Source: Phycisphaerales bacterium (GTDB lineage Bacteria; Planctomycetota; Phycisphaerae; Phycisphaerales; UBA1924). Taken from it: a stretch of DNA of 20,711 nucleotides. The notes beneath the pieces are model-generated. The model was not told the origin of the DNA. It worked only from the letters and a program-made list of their open reading frames with translations, and did no database searches. The translations under genes and the position numbers were made by a program. The stretch spans positions 1 through 20,711 of the forward strand of contig JAUXUZ010000351.1 of the NCBI GenBank assembly GCA_030680655.1. Direction: 5' to 3'. Positions 15,293 through 20,711 of this stretch are shown here, piece after piece. Within the stretch, counting starts at the first letter, position 1, and each line of letters begins with the position of its first letter.

Positions 15293-16132
15293 ATGTCCAC
15301 ACCGCCCCCCATTCCGCCCGAGCCAAACAGCGAACAGGTACCTGATCCGGAGCCCGATCCGTCGTACGACCTCTCGCGGATCCTCGCTGGATGGCCATAC
15401 GAGTCCGGGAAGTTGTCCGCTCGGATCGTCCCTGGTGATGACGGCGAACCGCGTCTGCAGATCCGTTTGGACCTTGGACTCCTGCAGATGCAGCTGGATG
15501 GCCGGCCCGACGGGCAGCGTCCGCGGGGCTTCGACTCGTTGCTTGAGTATCACGAAGCGCGGTTGGATGAGTACACCGGAAGGCACGGGCCGATTGCGCC
15601 CGGCGAAGAGCCCGTTGACGGTTTCACACTGTCGGCCGATGATTGCCGCGAGCTGCGCGAGGAGGCCGTGCAGTACTACCAGCGGTACACCGGCCTGCTG
15701 GTGATGGAGGATTACGACGGCGTGGTACGCGACACGACGCGCAACCTCCGCCTGCTCGACTTCTGCAAGCGGTTCGCCGAGGCCGAGCCCGACCGCAACG
15801 CGCTGGAGCAGTTCCGTGCGTACATCACGATGACGCGTGCCCGCGCGCTGGCGAGCCAGGCGCTCAAGGACGACGAACCGAAAGCCGCGCTGCACGCGGT
15901 TGAAGAAGGCCTCGATGCGTTGCGGCAGTACTTCAACGAGAACGGCCAAGATGGCGCGTTCGAGCAGAGCGGTGAGGTGCAGATGCTGAGCCAGATGCGC
16001 GATGCGCTGATCCCCAAGCAGCCGCTCTCGCCCCGCCAGGACGTTAAGAAGCGACTCGCGGACGCCGTGATGAAAGAGAACTACGAGCTCGCCGCGATTC
16101 TCCGCGACGAGCTGAAGAAGATGACTGAGTGA
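15293..16132 (+). CDS. UvrB/UvrC-motif protein of unknown function
   Basis: This has 279 residues from the ATG at 15293. An in-frame ATG at 15230 adds 21 residues and would sit at the predicted transcription start. The N-terminus is a Pro/Glu-rich disordered stretch (PPPIPPEPN, then PDPEPDP). The middle is charged and mostly helical, with many Arg/Glu/Leu and aromatic residues. The last ~30 residues (KKRLADAVMKENYELAAILRDELKKM) fit the UVR motif that mediates UvrB-UvrC contact and also occurs in McsA and Clp-associated proteins. There is no nuclease or helicase domain, so a direct repair role is not implied. No signal peptide is present and it is probably cytoplasmic. It converges with the antiporter gene, with nine bases between the two stop codons. 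Confidence 0.8.
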   Translation: MSTPPPIPPEPNSEQVPDPEPDPSYDLSRILAGWPYESGKLSARIVPGDDGEPRLQIRLDLGLLQMQLDGRPDGQRPRGFDSLLEYHEARLDEYTGRHGPIAPGEEPVDGFTLSADDCRELREEAVQYYQRYTGLLVMEDYDGVVRDTTRNLRLLDFCKRFAEAEPDRNALEQFRAYITMTRARALASQALKDDEPKAALHAVEEGLDALRQYFNENGQDGAFEQSGEVQMLSQMRDALIPKQPLSPRQDVKKRLADAVMKENYELAAILRDELKKMTE

Positions 16133-16141
16133 TCCGCCGGC

Positions 16142-17941
16142 CTAGTCCTTCTTCTTGGCGGCGGCCGCGCGGCTGGCGAGGCGGTCCATCACCTGGCGGG
16201 CCATGGTGTCGGCGGTGGCGACCTCTTCGACGGTGACGTGGTCGGCGCCCAGTTGTGTTGCCGCGATCGCCTTGCTCAGGAAGCTGGTGCGGGCCGCGAT
16301 GAACACGTGCGGGCTGAGCGTGCGGACGACCCGGCAGGCACGCAGCGTTGCCTCGTCGTCGGGGATCGTCAGGACCACACCGGCCGCGTGGTCAACGCCC
16401 GCAGACTCCAGCACGTCGGGGTTGCTGACGTCGCCGTACAGGGCGTGTCGGCCGAGCTTTCGCTGGGTTTTGATCGTCTGCTGGTTCAAATCGACGATGC
16501 AGAACGGAAGGCCGGCGATCTCGAGACGGTCGGCGATTGCACGCCCGACAACGCCGAAGCCCGCGATCACCACGTGCTCGCGCAGCGGCTTGGCCTTGCC
16601 CTCGTTGGCGGCTTCGTCGGCTTCTTTCTCCTCCTGGCTGGTGGGCTCACGCAGCGCGCCGACCTTGCTCCAGCCCGCAACAGGGAACTTGACGGCAAAG
16701 GGCCTGAGCCAGTGGCCGAACTGGAAGAGCGGCGGCGTGAGGATGAGCGCCGACACAACGACGACGGTCAGCGGGGCCATGGTCTGGTCGTCGATGAGCC
16801 CCTGGTTGTGCGTCGCGGAGAGGATGACAATGCTGAACTCACCCGCTTGGAAGAGGGCGAGCGCGTAGATGATCGCGACCGCGGGCGTTGCACCGAAGAA
16901 CCACGCCCCGATGCCCATGACGGCCGTCTTGACGAAGACCAGACCCAGCAGCGCCAGGAGGATCAGCGGCCACCCGTCGGCGATCACACGCACATCGACC
17001 TGCAGCCCAACGGCGGTGAAGAACACGGCCATGAACAGGTCGCGGAGCGGGATGAGCTGGCCGGAGAGCTGGTACTTAAACGGCGTCCCGGCGAGCAAGA
17101 ACCCAGCCAGGAACGCGCCAAGCTCGGGCGAGAAACCGAGCCCGGCGGCGAGGATTGCGGCGGCGAGGGCCACGGCAGCCGAGAGCACCAGCGGGACCTC
17201 CTGGCTGGTGTGGCGGGCCGCCTCGCGCATCAGCCAGGGCAGGAGCTTGCGGCAGACGGCGATGAGCAGCGCGACGCCGCCGATCGCGACGATGAACTGA
17301 GCCCAGCCCGGCCATGAGTGGGGGAGGAGCGTGGCGCTGTGGGCACCATGGGCCGAGCCGCCTCCGCCTTGACCTTCTTTGTTCCCCGCCCAGGTCGCAA
17401 GAAGCGGCAGCACCGCCAAGCCGACGAGGGCGAGCAGGTCCTGAACGACAAGCGTTCCAAAGATAAGCCGGCCGTGCACCCTGTGCGTCTCACGCTGCAG
17501 CGCAAGGATGCGCAGCACCACGGCTGTTGAGCTCATCGCCAGCGCAATCGCCACTGCCAGCGCGGCAGGGGCGCCCAGGGATGTCGCGGCGATCAGCGGC
17601 CACAGGCAGGCCACGCTGAGAACGGTCGAGGCCGTCCCCAGCCCGAAGATGCCCATCATCCGTCCAGAGAGACCAGACGGGTCCAGGTGAAGGCCCACGA
17701 TGAACATGAGCAGGATGGTCGCCAGCCCGCCGATCGCCTGCACGTTGTCGCCGCTGCTCACCAGTCGCAGCGCGTGGGGCCCGATGAGCGCGCCGGTGAG
17801 CAGGTAGGCCGGGATTGCGCCGATCCTGACGTAGCGGAGCAGCATTACCACCCCCGCCGCGGCGGCGAGGATGATGACCAGGTCGAGCACGATGGAACGC
17901 TCTGGCGCGGCGGCCTGTGCGAGCGAGAAGAGCGTGAGCAT
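16142..17941 (-). CDS. CPA2 monovalent cation:proton antiporter with TrkA-N domain (KefB/KefC-like)
   Basis: This has 599 residues. The membrane part (about 15-415) has roughly twelve hydrophobic helices and the CPA2 landmarks: GALIGPHAL near residue 50, VVQDLLAL (165-172), GFSPELGAFLAGFLLAGT (about 269-286) and QAGEFSIVIL (365-374). A charged linker (about 430-453) leads to a cytoplasmic Rossmann domain with VVIAGFGVVGRAIADRLE (457-474) that binds NAD(H), as in TrkA-N/RCK modules. It probably exchanges K+ or Na+ for H+ across the inner membrane, gated by nucleotide; the ion is not determinable. The periplasm/loop segment GGGGSAHGAHSATLLPHSW (about 192-210) is Gly/His-rich and looks like a lineage insertion. 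It lies 39 bases after mnmG and is likely its operon partner. Confidence 0.92.
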   Translation of the reverse strand: MLTLFSLAQAAAPERSIVLDLVIILAAAAGVVMLLRYVRIGAIPAYLLTGALIGPHALRLVSSGDNVQAIGGLATILLMFIVGLHLDPSGLSGRMMGIFGLGTASTVLSVACLWPLIAATSLGAPAALAVAIALAMSSTAVVLRILALQRETHRVHGRLIFGTLVVQDLLALVGLAVLPLLATWAGNKEGQGGGGSAHGAHSATLLPHSWPGWAQFIVAIGGVALLIAVCRKLLPWLMREAARHTSQEVPLVLSAAVALAAAILAAGLGFSPELGAFLAGFLLAGTPFKYQLSGQLIPLRDLFMAVFFTAVGLQVDVRVIADGWPLILLALLGLVFVKTAVMGIGAWFFGATPAVAIIYALALFQAGEFSIVILSATHNQGLIDDQTMAPLTVVVVSALILTPPLFQFGHWLRPFAVKFPVAGWSKVGALREPTSQEEKEADEAANEGKAKPLREHVVIAGFGVVGRAIADRLEIAGLPFCIVDLNQQTIKTQRKLGRHALYGDVSNPDVLESAGVDHAAGVVLTIPDDEATLRACRVVRTLSPHVFIAARTSFLSKAIAATQLGADHVTVEEVATADTMARQVMDRLASRAAAAKKKD

Positions 17942-17980
17942 GTGCGGCGAGGATAGGGAGCGGCTACAGGCGAGGGGCCG

Positions 17981-20173
17981 TCAGACGGTCGCCCCTTGCT
18001 GCCGGTCGCGGTGCTTCTTGATGAGCATGGAGAGGAGCACGATGTCGGCAGGGGTCAGGCCCTCAAGACGCGAGGCCTGGCCGAGCGTCTCGGGCTTGAA
18101 GCGGAGGAGGGCGGCGCGTGATTCGGCGCGGAGGTTCTCGAGGGAGGTGTAGTCGAGATCGGCGGGGATTCGCCTGCGCTCAAGGTCGCCCGTGCGGGCG
18201 ATGTCGGCGCGGGCCTTGCGCTCGTAGGGCTCATAGAAGCGGTCGGTGTGGACGGTGAAGAGGATTGAAGCGTCGTAGCCGAGCGGGTTCCTCCCCGGGT
18301 GCCACCGACCTCGGCTTTGCGAGGTCGGTGCATTGGCCGCCGGTTGGAGGGGCGATTCGATGTTTCGGGGTCGGTCGGACGGAGGGCCTTCCGCGATCGA
18401 GGCGCACCGCACAGACTCCCCAGAGCGGGAGTCTGTGGCACCCGGAGGTGAGATGGCCGCTCGGAGATTGTCGAGGGTGAACTCCGGGTTGCGGAGGACG
18501 TCGGCGAGGGGGCGGAAGTCGATGCGAGTGCGGTCGATCACTTCGTTGAGAGCGGCCATCTGCTTCTTGCGGTCGGCGAAGCGGGCGGAGCGCAGGCGGC
18601 CGAGATCGTGGCCGCGGAGGAGTCCCAGGTCTTCGGCGATGGGTGTGAGGCGGTCGGGGGCGTTGTCGGCCCGGAGGAGGAGCCGGTGCTCGGCGCGGCT
18701 GGTGAACATTCGGTAGGGCTCGACGGGCGTCTTGGTCGCCAGGTCGTCGAGCAGGACACCGATGTACGCCTGGTGCCGGCCAAGGGTGACAAGGTCTTCG
18801 CCCAGCGCGTGGCGCGCGGCGTTGAGGCCGGCGACGAGGCCCTGGGCGGCGGCCTCTTCGTAGCCGCTGGTGCCGTTGATCTGGCCGGCGAGGAAGAGGC
18901 CGCGGACGAGCTTGGTCTGCGTGGTCGCGCCGATCTGGTGTGGGCGGACCATGTCGTACTCGACGGCGTAGCCGTAGCGGAGGATCTCGGCACGCTCGCA
19001 GCCGGGCATGGACCTGACGATCACATCCTGAACGTCGGCGGGCAGGCTCGTGCTGATGCCGTTGCAGTAGACCCAGTCGTCCTCGAGCGACTCGGGCTCG
19101 AGGTAGACCCCGTGCGACTTGCGATCGGCGAAGCGCACGACTTTGTCCTCGATGCTCGGGCAGTACCGAGGGCCGGTGCTCTCGATCTGGCCGCTGTACA
19201 TCGGCGCGCGGTGCAGGTTGGCGCGGATGGTGTCGTGGACGGCGGGCGTCGTTTGCGTCAGGCGGCAGTCAACCTGCGGCAGGACGGGGAAGACGGAAAG
19301 AGATGGAAACGGCAACCGGGGATCGGCGGGCGTGGCGGGCACTTCGCCGTTTGTCGCCTGCGTTACGCCGAGTGCGGAGAGTTCGCTGAACGGCTGCGGC
19401 GGGTCGTCGCCGCGCTGCTGCTCGAGGTTGTTCCAGTCGATTGTGCTCCGCTTGAGCCGGGGGGGCGTGCCGGTCTTGAGCCGGCCGAGTTCGAAGCCCA
19501 GCTCGCGCAGCGCGTGACTGATGCCGACGGCCGTGCCTTCACCTACGCGGCCGCCCTCGGTCCTTTGCTCGCCCGTGTGCATGAGCGCACGCATGAAGGT
19601 GCCGGTTGTGAGGACGATGGCAGAAGACGAAACGGCAAAAGGCAAATGGCAAGTGGCAAATGAAGACGGAGAAGCCGCTTCCTGATCGGCGACTTGCGAT
19701 CTGCGATCTGCCAACTTTCCGGGCGCGATGACCACACCCTTCACCGCCCCGCCTTCAACCACCAGTTTCTCGACCGTGCCGCCGATGACGGTGATGTCGG
19801 TCCGGCTGGCGATCATCCCCTGGGCCACGCGGGCGTACGCGTGCTTGTCGCACTGCGCCCGCGGGCCGAGAACGGCCGCGCCCTTGCTGGTGTTCAGCAC
19901 GCGGAACTGGATGCCGGCGGCGTCGGTCGCCAGGCCCATGAGGCCGCCGAGCGCATCGATCTCGCGGACGATCTGCCCCTTGGCGAGCCCCCCGTTGGCG
20001 GGGTTGCACGACATGACGCCGACTTTCGTAGGGTCCTGCGTGACGAGCGCAACGCGAACAGGGGCGGCCCGCCCGCTGCCAGAAAGCGCGTTGGCAGCCG
20101 CCCACGCGGCCTCAACGCCGGCGTGCCCGCCACCGATCACAATGACGTCGTAGTCCGTGCGCAACAGGGGCAT
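17981..20173 (-). CDS. mnmG: tRNA uridine-5-carboxymethylaminomethyl modification enzyme MnmG (GidA) with three in-frame insertions
   Basis: This has 730 residues; the family norm is about 620-640. With MnmE the enzyme installs carboxymethylaminomethyl groups on wobble U34 of certain tRNAs, using FAD, in the cytoplasm. Landmarks are GGGHAGVEAA (14-23, FAD), GPRAQCDKHAYA, GRLKTGTPPRL, GPRYCPSIEDKVVRF, YNGI-type CNGISTSLP, GTSGYEEAAAQGL, SRAEHRLLLRADNAP and the C-terminal GQASRLEGLTPADI. The frame is unbroken and every hallmark is present, so the gene should work. Three segments have no counterpart in the family and carry repeat DNA: about residues 151-182, 265-298 and 577-627. It lies between a J-domain gene (25 bases upstream) and the antiporter (39 bases downstream), likely one operon. 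The identification is secure; the effect of the inserts is unknown. Confidence 0.96.
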   Translation of the reverse strand: MPLLRTDYDVIVIGGGHAGVEAAWAAANALSGSGRAAPVRVALVTQDPTKVGVMSCNPANGGLAKGQIVREIDALGGLMGLATDAAGIQFRVLNTSKGAAVLGPRAQCDKHAYARVAQGMIASRTDITVIGGTVEKLVVEGGAVKGVVIAPGKLADRRSQVADQEAASPSSFATCHLPFAVSSSAIVLTTGTFMRALMHTGEQRTEGGRVGEGTAVGISHALRELGFELGRLKTGTPPRLKRSTIDWNNLEQQRGDDPPQPFSELSALGVTQATNGEVPATPADPRLPFPSLSVFPVLPQVDCRLTQTTPAVHDTIRANLHRAPMYSGQIESTGPRYCPSIEDKVVRFADRKSHGVYLEPESLEDDWVYCNGISTSLPADVQDVIVRSMPGCERAEILRYGYAVEYDMVRPHQIGATTQTKLVRGLFLAGQINGTSGYEEAAAQGLVAGLNAARHALGEDLVTLGRHQAYIGVLLDDLATKTPVEPYRMFTSRAEHRLLLRADNAPDRLTPIAEDLGLLRGHDLGRLRSARFADRKKQMAALNEVIDRTRIDFRPLADVLRNPEFTLDNLRAAISPPGATDSRSGESVRCASIAEGPPSDRPRNIESPLQPAANAPTSQSRGRWHPGRNPLGYDASILFTVHTDRFYEPYERKARADIARTGDLERRRIPADLDYTSLENLRAESRAALLRFKPETLGQASRLEGLTPADIVLLSMLIKKHRDRQQGATV
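18295..18445. repeat. REPIN-like inverted hairpin pair inside mnmG
   Basis: This 151-bp element is bounded by perfect 11-bp inverted repeats, CCGGGTGCCAC (18295-18305) and GTGGCACCCGG (18435-18445). Each end carries a hairpin with an 11-bp stem and a 6-base loop: 18303-18313/18320-18330 (loop GCTTTG) and 18410-18420/18427-18437 (loop CAGAGC). Read from its own outer end the second loop is GCTCTG, one base different from the first. The two units are thus diverged copies in inverted orientation about 80 bases apart, the layout of a REP doublet (REPIN). It is translated as about residues 577-627 of MnmG without a stop codon. Confidence 0.85.
19283..19382. repeat. Low-complexity insertion in mnmG (purine-rich on + strand)
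   Basis: The segment codes for about residues 265-298 of MnmG (ALGVTQATNGEVPATP then LPFPSLSVFPVLP), between FSEL and QVDC, where the family has only a short loop. Part of it (19285-19310) is nearly all purine plus C on the + strand and contains GAAGACGGA (19289-19297), the same nine bases found at 19662-19670 in the neighbouring insertion. Confidence 0.6.
19623..19709. repeat. Heptamer tandem-repeat insertion in mnmG
   Basis: Four consecutive 7-bp units GGCAAAA, GGCAAAT, GGCAAGT and GGCAAAT occupy 19634-19661, flanked by GAAGACGA (19623-19630) and GAAGACGGA (19662-19670). Two perfect GCGATCT units follow at 19696-19709. The stretch is translated as about residues 155-184 of MnmG (ADRRSQVADQEAASP then FATCHLPFAVSSS), which has no family counterpart between the GVVIAPGK region and AIVLTTGTFMRAL. 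Confidence 0.8.
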
Positions 20174-20198
20174 TGTTGGGGCGTATCAGGGCTGGCGT

Positions 20199-20567
20199 TT
20201 ATCCGTTTGTTCCAGCGCGGGCACGCGACTGCTCCCTGGGCACGAAGAAGGTGCGCCAGACTTCCTCAACATCCTCTTCAAACTCCTCGCGTGCCAGGTC
20301 GGCCCATGCGTCGTGCGGCCGTAGATCGGCCGGCGTCGGATGCCAGACTTCGCCGCGCTGCAGGCCGCGGTCGTACGCGGCACGACGCTCAGGGTCGCTG
20401 AGGGTCTCGTACGCGGACTGCACCAGAGCAAAGCCTTTCGCCGCGTCAACATCCTTGTTGACGTCGGGGTGAAGTGTGCGGGCGAGCACGCGGTGGGCGC
20501 GCCGGATCTCAGCGCTCCCTGCGTCGGGGGTGATCCCGAGAACGACGTAGAGGCTCGGCGTTGACAC
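20199..20567 (-). CDS. Short J-domain (DnaJ-like) co-chaperone
   Basis: This has 122 residues and starts at GTG. The J domain fills residues 5-68: LYVVLGITPDAGSAEIRRAHRVLA is helices I-II, HPD (33-35) is the motif that stimulates Hsp70 ATPase activity, and FALVQSAYETLSDPERRAAYD is helices III-IV. There is no Gly/Phe region, zinc-finger or C-terminal substrate domain, so it is a class III J protein that would recruit DnaK to a specific job. The acidic tail (EEFEEDVEEVWRTFF) could be the client-binding part. It begins three bases after the stop of the upstream gene and lies 25 bases before mnmG, so it is in the same operon. Confidence 0.9.
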   Translation of the reverse strand: MSTPSLYVVLGITPDAGSAEIRRAHRVLARTLHPDVNKDVDAAKGFALVQSAYETLSDPERRAAYDRGLQRGEVWHPTPADLRPHDAWADLAREEFEEDVEEVWRTFFVPREQSRARAGTNG

Positions 20568-20570
20568 GGG

Positions 20571-20711
20571 CTACTTGGCCGGCTTCGTTCCGGCGGGGGC
20601 GTCCGCCGGGGGAGTTGTCGGCATCGGAGCGGGAGAATTGGGAGCCCCTACGTATTGAGCCTGCAGCGTCACAATCAGGTCGGCGTTTGGTGGCACATTG
20701 CCCGCGCGGTA
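20571..20711 (-). CDS. C-terminus of a probable FKBP-type peptidyl-prolyl isomerase (partial)
   Basis: Only the last 46 residues are in the window; the frame is open at the edge and the 5' part lies beyond 20711. The visible part begins YRAGNVPPNADLIVTLQAQYVG, which resembles the last strands of FKBP domains (consensus near G..IPPNATL.F.VEL). It ends in a Pro/Ala/Thr/Lys tail (PTTPPADAPAGTKPAK). The match is short, so the family call is tentative. If right, it is a protein-folding enzyme, consistent with the adjacent J-domain gene. The stop codon is three bases before the J-domain start, indicating an operon. Confidence 0.45.
   Translation of the reverse strand, partial: YRAGNVPPNADLIVTLQAQYVGAPNSPAPMPTTPPADAPAGTKPAK

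Noticed and set aside
16238..17317. A 359-codon open frame on the + strand antisense to the antiporter gene
   Set aside because: It is low-complexity, rich in Arg/Asp/Glu/Gln and lies exactly under a clear membrane-protein gene. High-GC DNA gives such antisense open frames routinely.
18295..18445. The inverted-ended segment considered as an insertion sequence or MITE carrying a transposase
   Set aside because: It is only 151 bp, codes for no transposase, and no clear target-site duplication flanks it. Its two-hairpin layout fits a REP doublet better.
18608..19663. A 351-codon open frame on the + strand antisense to mnmG
   Set aside because: It has no family resemblance; the opposite strand holds an unmistakable MnmG. 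The frame is a GC-bias shadow.
19634..19709. Short tandem repeats considered as a CRISPR-like array
   Set aside because: The units are 7 bp without spacers and are translated in frame in mnmG; there are no cas genes.
20590..20609. CCGGCGG/CCGCCGG inverted repeat considered as a terminator or regulatory hairpin
   Set aside because: It lies within the Pro/Ala-rich coding tail of the partial gene, where such palindromes arise from GC-rich codons.

Overview
The window is high-GC bacterial DNA with compact, mostly intact genes. It most likely comes from a planctomycete, probably of the Phycisphaerae group. That placement is an inference from three things: the style of the sigma-70 factor, the two didermic envelope proteins (an outer-membrane beta-barrel and a lipoprotein), and a FecR/CHASE2 signalling pair beside housekeeping genes. 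No rRNA or tRNA gene is present to confirm it.

Positions 1-10291 carry seven genes, all on the + strand. They are the 3' end of an outer-membrane beta-barrel gene, a small probable lipoprotein, a 952-residue CHASE2 adenylate cyclase, a secreted 688-residue FecR-domain protein, a plant-type ferredoxin-NADP reductase, a class I/II aminotransferase (coupled to the reductase by a TAGTG overlap) and a glycerate 2-kinase. The first four look like one envelope-sensing neighbourhood: a periplasmic FecR-like protein next to a membrane cyclase whose sensor domain faces the periplasm. The next three look metabolic.

Positions 10292-10445 form a convergent intergenic region packed with hairpins. Beyond it are a membrane zinc metallopeptidase (YugP family, - strand), a divergent 370-base regulatory gap, and an HtrA/Do-type protease (+) in which the catalytic Asp position reads Glu. 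NAD kinase and a sigma-70 factor follow, probably one - strand operon (sigma factor first). A UvrB/UvrC-motif protein of unknown role (+) diverges from the sigma factor.

Positions 16142-20711 form a - strand run. In transcription order it holds the tail of a probable FKBP-like protein, a J-domain protein, mnmG (tRNA modification) and a CPA2 cation:proton antiporter with an NAD-binding regulatory domain.

The most unusual feature is mnmG. The reading frame is intact but about 100 residues longer than the family norm, because three low-complexity or repeat segments sit in frame inside it. One is a 151-bp pair of inverted REP-like hairpins with perfect 11-bp outer ends, one holds 7-bp tandem repeats, and one is purine-rich. 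These elements appear to have colonised an essential-type gene without breaking it. Related ends or hairpin shapes also occur in the two structured intergenic regions, which suggests a genome-wide palindromic repeat family.
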